The notes beneath the pieces are model-generated. The model did not search any database. It saw only the letters and a program-made list of their open reading frames with translations, and was not told the DNA's origin. From contig KL647298.1 in assembly GCA_000727475.1 (NCBI GenBank), forward strand, positions 3,059,254 through 3,123,253: DNA of 64,000 nucleotides, in the 5' to 3' direction. Positions within the stretch are counted from its first letter, which is position 1. Each line of letters begins with the position of its first letter. The translations under genes were made by a program, and so were the position numbers. Below are positions 1-9,664 of the stretch, in pieces. This DNA is from Sarcocystis neurona. Lineage: Eukaryota > Apicomplexa > Conoidasida > Eucoccidiorida > Sarcocystidae.

Positions 1-402
1 CTTCTGGCATTTCCTTTTGTACGTATGTGTATGTGTCTACTTCTAACATGTCGTATATAGGTGTATATTTGTCTGGGACGAGCACTTCACATATATATGC
101 ATATGTGTCTACTTCTAAGTTTCACGCATATGTGCATGTGTCTACTTCTAGCATTTCATATACATGTACATATCTGTCTACTTCCAGGAATATATACACG
201 TGTCTACTTCTGGCATGTCATATGCGTGTGTGTGTATGTGTGTGTCTGTTTAGAGCATTCCACATATGTATGTGTGTATATGTATATCTCTCTACGAGAA
301 GGGGAGTGTACGAAGGAGATCACTTGCTGGGTGTAGGGATAAGTTTGCATGCGCCCCTATTAAGGAGCACCTCCCTCCTGATGAAAGAGAGAAAATTCTC
401 AC
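1..402 (-). other. SGT1 intron 2 (partial) with degenerate minisatellite
   Basis: Intron sequence on the SGT1 strand after the donor at 402. From about 27 to 270 it consists of about seven diverged units of roughly 33-36 bp. On the plus strand each begins with a form of TGTCTACTTCTAGCAT and continues with a CATATATGTG-like tail. No coding potential is supported. Confidence 0.55.
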
Positions 403-819
403 TTTCTCAATTTTGTCCCAGTTCACCGACTTCTTAGACGAAGGATAAGGCAGCGGTGAAGTCTTCGTGATAGCAGCAGCAGCAGGACACCCCTCCCCGG
501 CCTGCGAGGATCCGCCTGCTGCTGCTGCTGCGTCGGTCCCGTGTGGACCTGCTGCTCCTTTTGCTCCTTCGCCGCAGCGGGAGGCCCCGGCCGCCGGGGC
601 CGCCGCTCGGTCGCTCTCCTTCTCTTCTTGCTGCTGCTGCTTCTGACGGCTGCTGCTGTGCGGCGCGTTCGCGGGGGGGGACGATGCAACGACGTCCTGC
701 GGCAGCGGCTGCAGCAGCGGTCGCGAGGCTTCTGAATTTGCTGCTGCTGCTGCTGTGCCCGTGAGCGCGCTCCAGTGCAAATCGGTCTTCTTCTTCTTCA
801 GCACCACTTCAATTTTCGT
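403..819 (-). CDS. SGT1: SGT1 exon 2 (CS end, linker, SGS start)
   Basis: Exon of 417 bp, phase 0 at both ends. It carries the last CS strand (TKIEVVLKKKKTDLHWSAL), an Ala/Gln/Ser-rich linker of about 100 residues with CAG-type repeats, and the SGS entry motif YPSSKKSVNWDKIEK directly before the GTGAGA donor. Confidence 0.85.
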
Positions 820-2166
820 CTGCATGCACCGCACGCAGGAACAAGTCAGCAGCAACAGCAGCAGCAGGAGACGTATTCGCCCTCAGGGCATGCCGAATGA
901 AGGGGAGAGAAAGGGGAGGGAAGAGGAAACAGCAGCAGCAAAACTGCGCGCGCCGCTGCCGCCGCAGGAAGACTGCGCATGCCGCTGCTGCTGCAGCATA
1001 TATTTCTCCTCTGACAACAGCAGCAGCAGGATGTTTCTGTCACACACGTTCCACACCTTCCCAGTCTATTATCCCACCTGCTGCTTGCTGCTGGAGCAGG
1101 GCTGCTGCTACGTATCTTCGCTTCACTCTCCTGCTGCTTTGCTCTTGCATGCGAAGAAGGGACGGAAAGAGGGACTGAGCGTCGCTTCTGCTGCTGCAGC
1201 CCTGCTTCTGCTGTTGACGCGTACCACAGGGAGACTGCTGCTCGCGCGTACGCACAACCCAGGCACCCTGCTGTTCTTGCACCGTCCCTGCTGTGCGGGC
1301 AGACGTCCTGCTGCTGCTGCTGGTCGGGAAGCGTGTGTGTGTGTGTGTGTGTGTGTGGGTGCAAGACAGGCGTGCTACTGCTGTGGCGTTATTGCTGCTG
1401 CTGTAGCGTTGCTTTTCCTGCTGTTGGGTTCCTGCTGCTACTGCTGCTGCTGCTGTTGGGTTCCTGCTGCTACTGCTGCTGCTGTTGTAGCGTTACTGCT
1501 GCTACTGCTGCTGCTGTTGTAGCTTCCTTCCTGCCGCTGCCACTGCTGGTGGTGCTACTGCTGCTGCTGTTGTAGCGTCGCTGCTGCTGCTGTTGTAGTG
1601 TCAGTGCTGCTGCGGTTGTAGTGTCAGTGCTGCTGCGGTTGTAGTGTCAGTGCTGCTGCGGTTGTAGTGTCAGTGCTGCTGCGGTTGTAGTGTCAGTGCT
1701 GCTGCTGCCGTCGCGTTGCTGCAGCTGCTTTCCGCTGCGAGGGCGGTGACGCAGGGGGACGTACCGCGTGAACCGAGTACGAAGACTCGCTGGGGACAAT
1801 TTCGTCGAGCAGCGGAGAGAAGTCGTACGCCACTTTTTCGAGCTTTTCCTTCTTCTCCTCATTTGTCTCCTGTTCTCCCACTTTATCTCCTCCTGCGCTC
1901 TGCTGCTGCTGCTCTTCCTCGCCCTCGTTCTTCTCTCCTTGCTGCTGCTTCTTCGCCTCCTCCGCGGGCCGCTCTTGCTGCTGCTGCTGCTGCGCCTGCT
2001 GCTGCTTCTGCGGCAGGAGGGGCGGCAGCAGCAAGCGCAGCGTGAAGGAGCGCGGTCCGAAGGTGACTTCCTCGATATCTTCTTGCTTCAAGTTTTTGAC
2101 GAAGAACGTCAGAAAAAGCCTCTGCCCACTCTGAGTCCACTCGAACCTGGCGAAGACAGTACGCAT
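403..2166 (-). CDS. SGT1: SGT1 (CS + SGS domain HSP90 co-chaperone), 5' part, runs off left edge
   Basis: Minus-strand gene, two exons visible: 2166-1765 (residues 1-134) and 819-403 (135-273), joined in phase 0 by a GTACGT donor and a GCATGCAG acceptor. Residues about 7-134 form a CS (p23-like) domain: it opens RFEWTQSGQ, continues FVKNLKQEDI and GPRSFTLRL, and ends DFSPLLDEIVPSESSYSVHA. Across the splice follows TKIEVVLKKKKTDLHW, the typical SGT1 CS end, then an Ala/Gln-rich linker and PYPSSKKSVNWDKIEK, the start of the SGS domain. Another donor (GTGAGA at 402) follows, so the rest of SGS lies left of the window. SGT1 bridges HSP90 and SKP1/SCF complexes. Oddities: no TPR domain was found upstream, and a roughly 58-residue Gln/Glu/Lys insertion (about 53-110) interrupts the CS fold. 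The start at 2166 is the Met six residues before the CS core; an upstream exon spliced at the CAG at 2149-2147 is an alternative. Confidence 0.85.
820..1764 (-). repeat. SGT1 intron 1 with CAG/CTG arrays and a 23-bp minisatellite
   Basis: Intron between the two SGT1 exons. On the plus strand it has CAG-rich sequence at about 845-1030 and then CTG-rich sequence to about 1726, including a (GT)n tract near 1333-1356. Four perfect tandem copies of a 23-bp unit lie at 1605-1627, 1628-1650, 1651-1673 and 1674-1696; each starts TGCTGCTGCGG and ends GTAGTGTCAG. Degenerate relatives (CTGTTGTAGCGT) extend upstream from about 1380. Confidence 0.75.
1765..2166 (-). CDS. SGT1: SGT1 exon 1 (CS domain)
   Basis: Exon of 402 bp beginning with ATG at 2166 (peptide MRTVFARFEWTQSG) and ending SYSVHA before a GTACGT donor. 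It contains most of the CS domain. A Gln/Glu/Lys-rich insertion separates GPRSFTLRLLLPPLLP from the DFSPLLDEIVP half. Confidence 0.8.
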
Positions 2167-3190
2167 GCAGGCAAAGCAGACAAAGTCCTCCGCAAAGACA
2201 CAGCGCAACAAACGACGAAGCACGCATCGAAAAAAGGAAGAGAAGGAAATCCTGCAGCGGCACTCGTGCGAGAAAAGAGAAGAAGACGAGAACGAACGAG
2301 ACAAGGAAAAAGACAGAGAGACACACATACACATACATACATAGAGAACAAATTCTTGCAGCAGCAGCAGCAGCCGTGGGGCTTCACGTGTCTCATAAGA
2401 AGAGAGACAGAGACAAGGAAAGACAGCCACCGACATATCCACGAACAGACATGTAGAGAACTCTCTTTTGCAGCAGCAGCAGCCGCGGGGCTTCACGTGT
2501 CCTACCGGCAGCGAGTTCCCATGGTGCATGCGCGAACCCGAAGTGGCGGAGATGGTGCAGTCGCAGCAGCAGCAAAGACGCGCGTCGCAAGCTCGGCGGG
2601 GAAGGCCGCAGGAGACTCCTCGTTCTTCGAGAAAGGGAGGAGGGGCAGTGATGGAAAACAGCAAGGCGCCGGGTTTCTCTTCTGCAGGCATACGGACGCA
2701 GCAGCAGCAACAGCAGCAGTGCCGCATGACGGGAGACAGACAAAGCGGCGTCTGCTGGCACACGCATGCGCACATTTTTGGGGAGACGAGACGGACAGCA
2801 GTCGACTCCAGAGCGAAGGGCAGCGGAAGGGAGACGGGAACAGAGCGACACCTCTCGCTGCGGGCGGGGGGGGGGAGGGGCAGGACCCCACACACTTCTG
2901 CAGAGAAGGGACGGCAGCAAGTTCCGCAGCAGCAAACCGACAGAGAGGCAGAGAGAGACACAGAGAGAAGAAGAGGAAAAAAGTGGCAGCAGCGGGACGT
3001 GCTGCTGTCTCTGCGAAGTTCTCCCGGCCGCTGCAGGTGTCTCTGCGTAGGGGAGGGACATCTCTGCAGAAGCTGCTCAGGAAGATTTCCTCCCCCGTGT
3101 GTTGGGTGCAGGAAAGCGGCGCGAGGGGAAGGGCCAGGCTGAGAAACACAGAGAAAGGAGAGGGAGGCGAAAGAAAGCAAAAGAGAGGAG

Positions 3191-3245
3191 GGGAGACGGA
3201 GACGGAGACACGGAGACGGAGACGGGGAGACGGAGACGGGGAGAC
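3191..3245. repeat. GGAGAC hexamer array
   Basis: Near-tandem GGAGAC units with a few one- and two-base interruptions. It is the reverse complement of the GTCTCC-type arrays found in GCN1 introns 1, 5 and 6. Confidence 0.8.
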
Positions 3246-4198
3246 GCGAAAAAAAAAGACGCAGGGGCAGCAGCAGTGGGGAGCAGGGGCTCGAGGAAGA
3301 CACGGCGAAGCGAGACAGCAGTCTACGCAAGATACAGAGGAAAAGGAAAACGACTTCTGCCCGCCCAAGGCAAATGGCATCAGCCCACCTATCTATATAT
3401 ATAGGCCGCGCATGCAGGAAGGGAGTCCATACAGGTATATAGAGGCGCACGTATGTGTCTAATCGAGAGCCAGGAGTAAGTGCTACACACGTATTACGCA
3501 TATACAGGATATATATATATATGGACAAGTATGCATATATATACATATGGACAAGGACGCACGTACATATACATTAGTGTAGATAGAGGGATAGATATAC
3601 AGAGAGAGAGGGTCAAGCTATATACGTTGTATGACGCTAGGACAGAAGTGCTGGTTCCTGGTCAAGAGGTGCGGATGCTGCTGTTGCGAGACATCCTTTT
3701 CCTTTTGCTGCTGCTGGTGGTACAGTTGTGGGTGTCGGTGCTGCTGCCACTGAATTGCTGCTGCTTTCCTGTTGCTGTGTCTTCCTGCTGCTCTCCTCCT
3801 CCTCTTCCTGCTGCTGTCTCTGTCGCTGCTGCTGTTGCTGCACCTGCTGCTGCTGCGGCCCTCGGTGCTGCCGTTGCTCTCTGGCCCTCTTGCTGCTGCT
3901 GCTGCGGCTCTCTGGCTCTCTCTCTTGCTGCCGTTGCTGCGTGCCTCTTTTTCGCCTCTCTCTGTCTCTCTGTCTCTCGCTGCTGCTGTGTGGCTCCCTC
4001 TCTTGCTGCGGCTGTTGCTACGGTGGCTGCAGTGCCGCTGCAGTTGCTCCTGCTGGGGGTGCGAGGAGAGGACAGAAACTCACGTGAGTTGCTGCTTCCG
4101 TTCCTGCGGCTCGCCGTTCCTCTTCCGCGACTTCTCTTCTCGTAGAAGCACCGAGGAGGAGACCGGAAAGTCGGTGCTTCGCAGCAGCAGCACCGTGA

Positions 4199-4489
4199 CG
4201 TTGCCGCCTTGGCCGCTGTCCTTCTCCCCGTCGTTTTGCTCTCCGCGTGAGGCAAGTCGAACTAAGGAAGGCCACGAGACACACCACGTCTCTCGAAAAA
4301 GAGGAAGCCAAATTTGTCGAAGAAATACAAAAGTTTGTTTGTGAAGGACATGTGTACAAGTTCACCCCCCGTTATACCGGCTTGGCTCTGCTGCAAACGA
4401 AAAAGAAGTATTACCTCTCGTATTGCAGCCCTACCAACACAGCACAAATATCACAAGCTGCTGCTATAGCAACATATATATACACATAG
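4199..4489 (+). other. Possible orphan exon or short ORF, unrecognised
   Basis: An open frame free of CAG repeats in otherwise repeat-rich DNA. It encodes the charged stretch SLEKEEAKFVEEIQKFVCEG followed by HVYKFTPRYTGLALLQ and KKYYLSYCSPTN. The composition looks more protein-like than its surroundings, but I recognise no family. No convincing start codon or linked exon is visible, and the minus strand is also partly open here. Chance is the main alternative. Confidence 0.15.
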
Positions 4490-5231
4490 GTAGATAGATA
4501 TAGATATAGATATAGATAGATAATATTATATATATACATATGTGTGCGTCGAGTGAATGTATATATATCGAGAGTCAATGATAATAGAGAGAATAACATG
4601 AGAACAGCAGCAATAGCCGTATATAAAATATATGTATGTTGTAGAAGTCTATATATTCCGTACGTAGATATATATATCTAGAGAAAGAGAGAGATACGGC
4701 TGTGCGGGACACACGTATGTATGTGTGTGGATACCTTCGGTATACGGGCAAGCGTGCTGCTGCTGCTGCTTCTCAGGACATACACATTTTTTAGATACGT
4801 GTGTGTGTACATATATGGGAGTCAATGCCGATGAAGAGGAACGTTGGAAATGGCGGTGTGGACATGGGGAGAGCAGCAGCAAGGGAATCGACGAGAAATG
4901 CGGGTTCGATTGATAACACGGAGAAGACGCGCGAAGAAGAGAGTCCAGAAGAGCAGCAAAAAGTGGGGGGTGGGCAGTGACGCGGCACGAAGGCGCATAT
5001 ATATTAGCAGGAAACCCGCAGCAATCGGGAAGGGGAGGAGAACAGCAGGCAGCGCCTTCCTCGCGCACGAATAGCGGTGGGAAGGGGCCCCGCGCGGCAG
5101 AGAAATCCCCTTTTTACTGCACTTTTGTGGACACTATACGTGACTTCCGTCCAATATCCCATTTATCTACACGCGTGGAATATAAAATAGATTCACAGAT
5201 GAATTCACACCAGACACGACGAATCTTCCGG

Positions 5232-5245
5232 ACGCATGCATGCGT
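5232..5245. promoter_or_regulatory. Perfect 14-bp palindrome ACGCATGCATGCGT
   Basis: Perfectly self-complementary and centred on TGCATGCA. GCATGC-type elements are known cis-motifs bound by apicomplexan AP2 factors. It lies between the two divergent starts, 3.1 kb from SGT1 and 2.6 kb from GCN1. Regulatory function is inference; GCATGC occurs many times in this window. Confidence 0.25.
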
Positions 5246-5697
5246 AAAAGAAAGGGAGAACGGGCACTCGTCTCGTGGGCGCAGTTTTTGACCGCCGGAG
5301 CTCCCTGCTGCACACCGCGAGAAGAGGAGGCCGGGGAGAGACCTGCGCCTTCTTCAGAAGTGGAAAATCTACGAAGAAGAAGTCCACACAATATCGCGGA
5401 CCCCTGTGCGGAGGCGCGCGGCTTTGTTGGAGAGGAAAAGATGGGGAGAGAATTCGCCAACTTCGCCTGAAATGCTGTGGACAGACTGCTGCACGGAACA
5501 GGGCCTGCAGAGTAGTGCTGCTGCTGAGGAGGAGAGGAGGGGAGGACGAAGGCCGGGGCTCGCCGCAGGGGAAGAAGTGCAGACGTCACCAAATGTCTAC
5601 TTTTTGTCGAAGTCATCAAGTCTTCGGTCCTACCTGACGCCAGCCTGCAGGCGAGGAAGGGGACGCGTGCAGAACACAGCGAAGACCAGCGGCGGGA

Positions 5698-6510
5698 ATG
5701 AACTGGTGCGTTGCAGCTGCTGCTGTGCAACGCCAGAGAACGCAGCAAGACACCGCGCACGCGAAGTTGCGCGCGCAAATCGCAGCAGCAGCGAACCACC
5801 GCGCAAGAAGAGATCTCAACCGCAACACAGCAGGGCAACAGTGCCAGCAGCGGTGCAACAACAGGGCGGCAGCGGTCGGAGCAGCAGCAGTAGCTGCGGT
5901 GCAACACCAGCTGCCGCAGCAGCAGCAGCTGCTGGAGCGGTTAACCAGCAGCACCAGCAGCAGCAGCAGCAGTACTGGCGGGCGCAGCAGCAGCAGCAGT
6001 GTTCCAACTGGCGCTGCAACAGCGGCACAGTGCCCTGGCACGTGCAGCAGCAGCAGCAGCAGTGTACCAGCATTCAGACCAGCAGCAGCAGCACCAGTAG
6101 CCGCAGTACGGCACCTCCACACACTAGCAGCAGGGGAGCGAGATTTAGAGCAACAGCAGACGGCTGGCCGCGCTGTCTGGCAGTGAACAATCTTCGAGAG
6201 GTAGGGCTTTGCTGCCGCTCGTGGGCGCAGCAGAGAGGACCCTGCCTAGCATCGCAGCAGCCTCGGCCGCGTCCACGTGGCCTGTGTAACCCGCACGAGG
6301 GAGCAGCGTGTCGGCGGAAGCCAGTCGCCGCAGCAGCAAGAGCAGCAGCGGGAGCAGCAGCAGCGCCGGCAGCAGCGCCGGCAGCAGCGCAGTGTCAACA
6401 GTAGCAGCAGCAGTGGCAGCAGCAGGGCAGTGTCAGCAGCGGCAGCAGCAGCGCCGTGTTGCCAGCAGCAGCAGTATCGGCACTCCGAGCACCAGCAGCA
6501 GTGAGAGCGG
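5698..6510 (+). repeat. CAG-rich array
   Basis: Roughly 0.8 kb dominated by CAG, CAGCAA and GCAGCAGCAGT on the plus strand. It is open in several frames (Gln, Ala, Ser) only because CAG permutations contain no stop codon. It is followed by a CTG array, so the two could pair in a transcript. Confidence 0.8.
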
Positions 6511-6825
6511 AGTCGTCCTTGGGGGACTTTGAATCGTCGACAATTTTGCTGTTACTGCATGCCCCAGGGTTCTCTTTTTTCGCAAGGCACAGGTCCTGCA
6601 TGCAATGCTGCTGTCTCTCTCTCTGCCCTTTCCTTTGAAGACCGGCGTTTCGTTAGAATGCGTCTCGCGTTGTCTTTTTTTCTTCCTCCCTCTTCTCCTT
6701 AAGGAAGGAAAGGGTATTTGTTGTCGCATTCTCTGGGAACTCTCCTTCCTGCGGCAGAGCACCACTGCAAATCCTTCCTCGCCGCCGTGAGTCTCACTCT
6801 CGCCGTGGCCACACGCCCGCTGCTC

Positions 6826-7655
6826 TTTTGCTGCTGCTGCTGCTGTTCCTCTGCTGCTACGGCTCTCTCGCTCCGGCGCGTGCTGCTGCTGCTGCTGCTC
6901 GGCTGCTGCTCTTTTTTGCTGCTGCCGCTAACGCAGCGGCCGCCCTTCACGCGGCGACAGGCGGCAGCACAGCGGCAGAACGTCCGTACGTGTCTACCGC
7001 CGTGCCGCTTTTTGTCCACTTCTTCCCCACCGGTTTTGTCCCTTTTCTTCTCTCCCGCTGGCCCCTTCCGTCGACGCCTCCCTAACAAATGCTTGCCTTC
7101 CTGCGCCCTCCCCTCCGCCGTTCTGTTCTTCCCCTTGGCTGCTGCTGGCCGGCGACGCGTCTCGTCGGCTCGAAGAAGACAGAGGCAGAATAGCCTGCGG
7201 AGCCACACAAGGGCATGCAGAGCGAAGTTTGTGGTCCCGCGCCTATCATTTTGATAAGCGTGGACCACTCTCTTGCAAGGAAAGGAGCTGTTCTGCTCTC
7301 TCACTGCGGTCCTTTCTCGTGAGTGAATGCTGCATCTGGCATACGGCGTTCTTCTGTGCTTCCCTGCCGCTGCAGCCGCACCTTTTCCCGCTCTGCTGTC
7401 CTGGGTCCGCTTCGCCGCAGTTTGTCGTTTTGCTGTTGCCGCTTTATCGCTGCCCGGTGGCGCTGCCGCTGCTGCTTTCCATCAGCTGCTGTGGTGCTGT
7501 TCCTGCCGTTCCGCCTGTTTTTGCTGTTGCTGCGGAGCTGCTTCTCGTTCTCCTCTGCTGCGGCTGCAGAGCAAGGTCTGTGTGCTGCTGCTGTCCTGCT
7601 GCCGGGACTTCGACGCGGTTGCAGCTGCTGCTGTTGCTGCTGCTGCAGCAGGACG
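6826..7655 (+). repeat. CTG-rich array upstream of GCN1
   Basis: Plus-strand CTG/GCTGCTGTTGC-type repeats in at least three blocks (6826-6925, 7364-7520 and 7550-7655), ending about 200 bp before the GCN1 start. It probably falls in the GCN1 5' UTR or promoter. Confidence 0.75.
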
Positions 7656-7861
7656 TGGAGAGGCCCACCCCACACGTATAACTCCTCCCCTATTTTATAA
7701 ATTCTTGGGGCGTCTCTTCGTGTGCTTCCGTAGTTATCCTTCTGCGCGTCCTTTTTCTTCTGTTACGCGCGCGCTGTCTTCTGGCCGTCTCGTCTCTCCT
7801 CTTTTCGTCCGCTGCGTCTCCTTCCGGGTCTTCCGGCGTACGTACACCGGACGCTTTCAAG

Positions 7862-9664
7862 ATGGAACTGCAACAGGAGGAGGAGCAGCAGAGCGGCCAG
7901 CGGCTCGCACAGGAAGACGCGTCCCCCGCTGTCCTGGCCGCTCCTGCAGCAGCAGAACAATCAGCAGCAACGGAAGAAGCAGCAGCAGCAAAAGCAGCAG
8001 ACGCAGAAAACGTTGACGCGGAAGAAGAAGACGAAGAAGAAAAAGCAGCAAGGGCGGACTCTGATGAAGCAACAGCTTCGTCGGGGGAGACAGCGGCAGA
8101 GGAGGACGATGAATGTGAACGAGAAAAGAGAGGAGGAGATGAAGAAGAGGAAGAGGAGGGGGAGGAAGAAGAAGTAGAAGCGTTTCTTGCATCTGTTGCT
8201 GCTGCAGCAGCGGCGGCTGAAGACGCAGCCTCCGGCGGCAGCGAAGGCAAAGCTTTTGCTGCTGCGTTGCAGCGCCTCGAACTGCTGCTGCTGTCGAGCA
8301 GCGGTGCCCTGCTACCTTCTCCCCTTGCAGCTGCAGCAGCAACAGCAGCAGCACTGCAGCAGACGCAGCGGCAGGGAGCGACAGGTGGAAGGCGCGGAGA
8401 GAAAGAAAAGAAAGAAGACTTGGGGAAGAAGGAACGAGAAGCAGAGAAGCAGCAACAGCGAGCAGCAAAGCGAGCGAAGCTGCTGCACTTGCTGCTGCGG
8501 ATCCTCTACTTGCAACCGCTGCAGCGGCAAGCCCGCAGCAGCAGCGCCGGCAGCAGGCGGCAGCTGACGAATCTCCTTGCTGCTGCTCTTGCGGCTGAGG
8601 CGCTGGAAGCATGCGCCGGCAACGGCACCAGCAGCAACAGCAGCAACAGCAGCAACAAGAGTAGCAGCAACAGCGGCAGCACCAGCGATAGGCGTAATTC
8701 AGCGGGTGCGGGGTGTGATGTTGCGAATGCAGCCAGTTCAGCGGTAGAGGCGAAGACAGAAGGGAGCAGCAGCAGCTTCAAGGCGGAGAAGGAAGGAGGA
8801 AGCAAAAGAGAGTGTGTGGGGTTTCTGCTTTTGTACAGGGAGAGCGTGTCGGCGTTTATGTGGGCCCGAAGACGCAGTCAGAAAGAAGCAGCGACAGCAG
8901 CAGCACAGGCGCTTGATATTTTGCATGCCGTTGCTGTTCGACTGCCAGCTGCTGCTGCAGGGCAGTTGTTTCATGAGCAGCATCCGGCTGCCGCCACTCT
9001 ACTTGCTGCGTTGCTGCTCCTCGAGCAGACGCTCGCTCCTGCTGCTGCTGCAGCCGCTGTTGCTGCGTGCGCTCGCGCACTGCCTCCCACAGCAGGGGAA
9101 TCCCACTTCTTGCTGCTGCAGTGCCTGTTCGGCGTGCAACAGCAATCGCAGCAGCAACAGCAGCAGCAGCAGCAGCAACCGCAGCAGCACGAGAGTTTCG
9201 CTGAAGACGATCTGCAGAGATGTTGGAGGAGAAGAGGAGGAGCACCAGAGAGGAAGGGGCAGCTGCTGCTGCAGAAGCTTTGCTTCTGTTTCGAAGAGGC
9301 GCGGCAGCTCTTGCTGCTGCACGCGGCCGGCATCAGCTGCTCAGCAGCAACCTGCTGCTCCACTACCAGCAGCAGCAGCAGCGAAGGAACTGGCGGGAGA
9401 GATGCTGCCCCGTCGTCTGCGTCGCCGCCTCCGTTTGTTGCGCTGCACGTGCTGAGCCTGTATCTGCGGCATGTGCGACTCCGCAGCAACAGCAGCAGCA
9501 ACACCAGCAGCAGCAGCAACAGCAGCAGCAGCAACAGCAGCAGCAGCAACAGCAGCAGCAGCAATGATAGTAGAGGAGAGAGAGAAGATCTAGTGACTGA
9601 GAGAGACAGGAGGGAGACTGAAGCAGAGGAGATCAAATCGAAGCTGCTGAAGGTGTATATACAG
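7862..9664 (+). CDS. GCN1: GCN1 exon 1 (N-terminal HEAT region)
   Basis: It starts at ATG 7862 and ends LLKVYIQ before GTGAGT, phase 0. The first 110 residues are acidic and Glu/Ala-rich. Helical Leu/Ala-rich segments follow (LLHLLLRILYLQPLQ, FLLLYRESVSAFMWARR, ALHVLSLYLRHVRL), separated by Ser/Asn and Gln tracts, notably 9131-9190 (Gln) and 9485-9565 (Asn-Ser). Confidence 0.85.

Larger units (their letters stand above)
2167..7861. other. Divergent interval between SGT1 and GCN1, no supported gene
   Basis: This 5.7-kb stretch separates the start codons of two oppositely oriented genes, so it should contain both promoters and 5' UTRs. It holds CAG runs (2358-2376, 2470-2485, 2699-2720), a GGAGAC array (3191-3245), TA-rich DNA (3390-3610, 4470-4700), a CTG block (3676-4070), a CAG block (5698-6510) and a CTG block (6826-7655). 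Long open frames occur in the repeat blocks on both strands but have no recognisable domain. Confidence 0.6.

Noticed and set aside
1768..3462. Long plus-strand frame opposite SGT1
   Set aside because: It is the antisense shadow of the CS exon and of CAG/GGAGAC repeats; no recognisable protein.
1693..3546. Very long minus-strand open frame of over 600 codons
   Set aside because: Only the portion 1765-2166 has SGT1 CS sequence. The rest is Arg/Ser/Cys-rich translation of repeats and pyrimidine tracts, with no domain.
5167..5907. Minus-strand frame of about 246 codons in the divergent interval
   Set aside because: Arg/Cys/Ser-rich, opposite a CAG array, with no domain and no splice partner.
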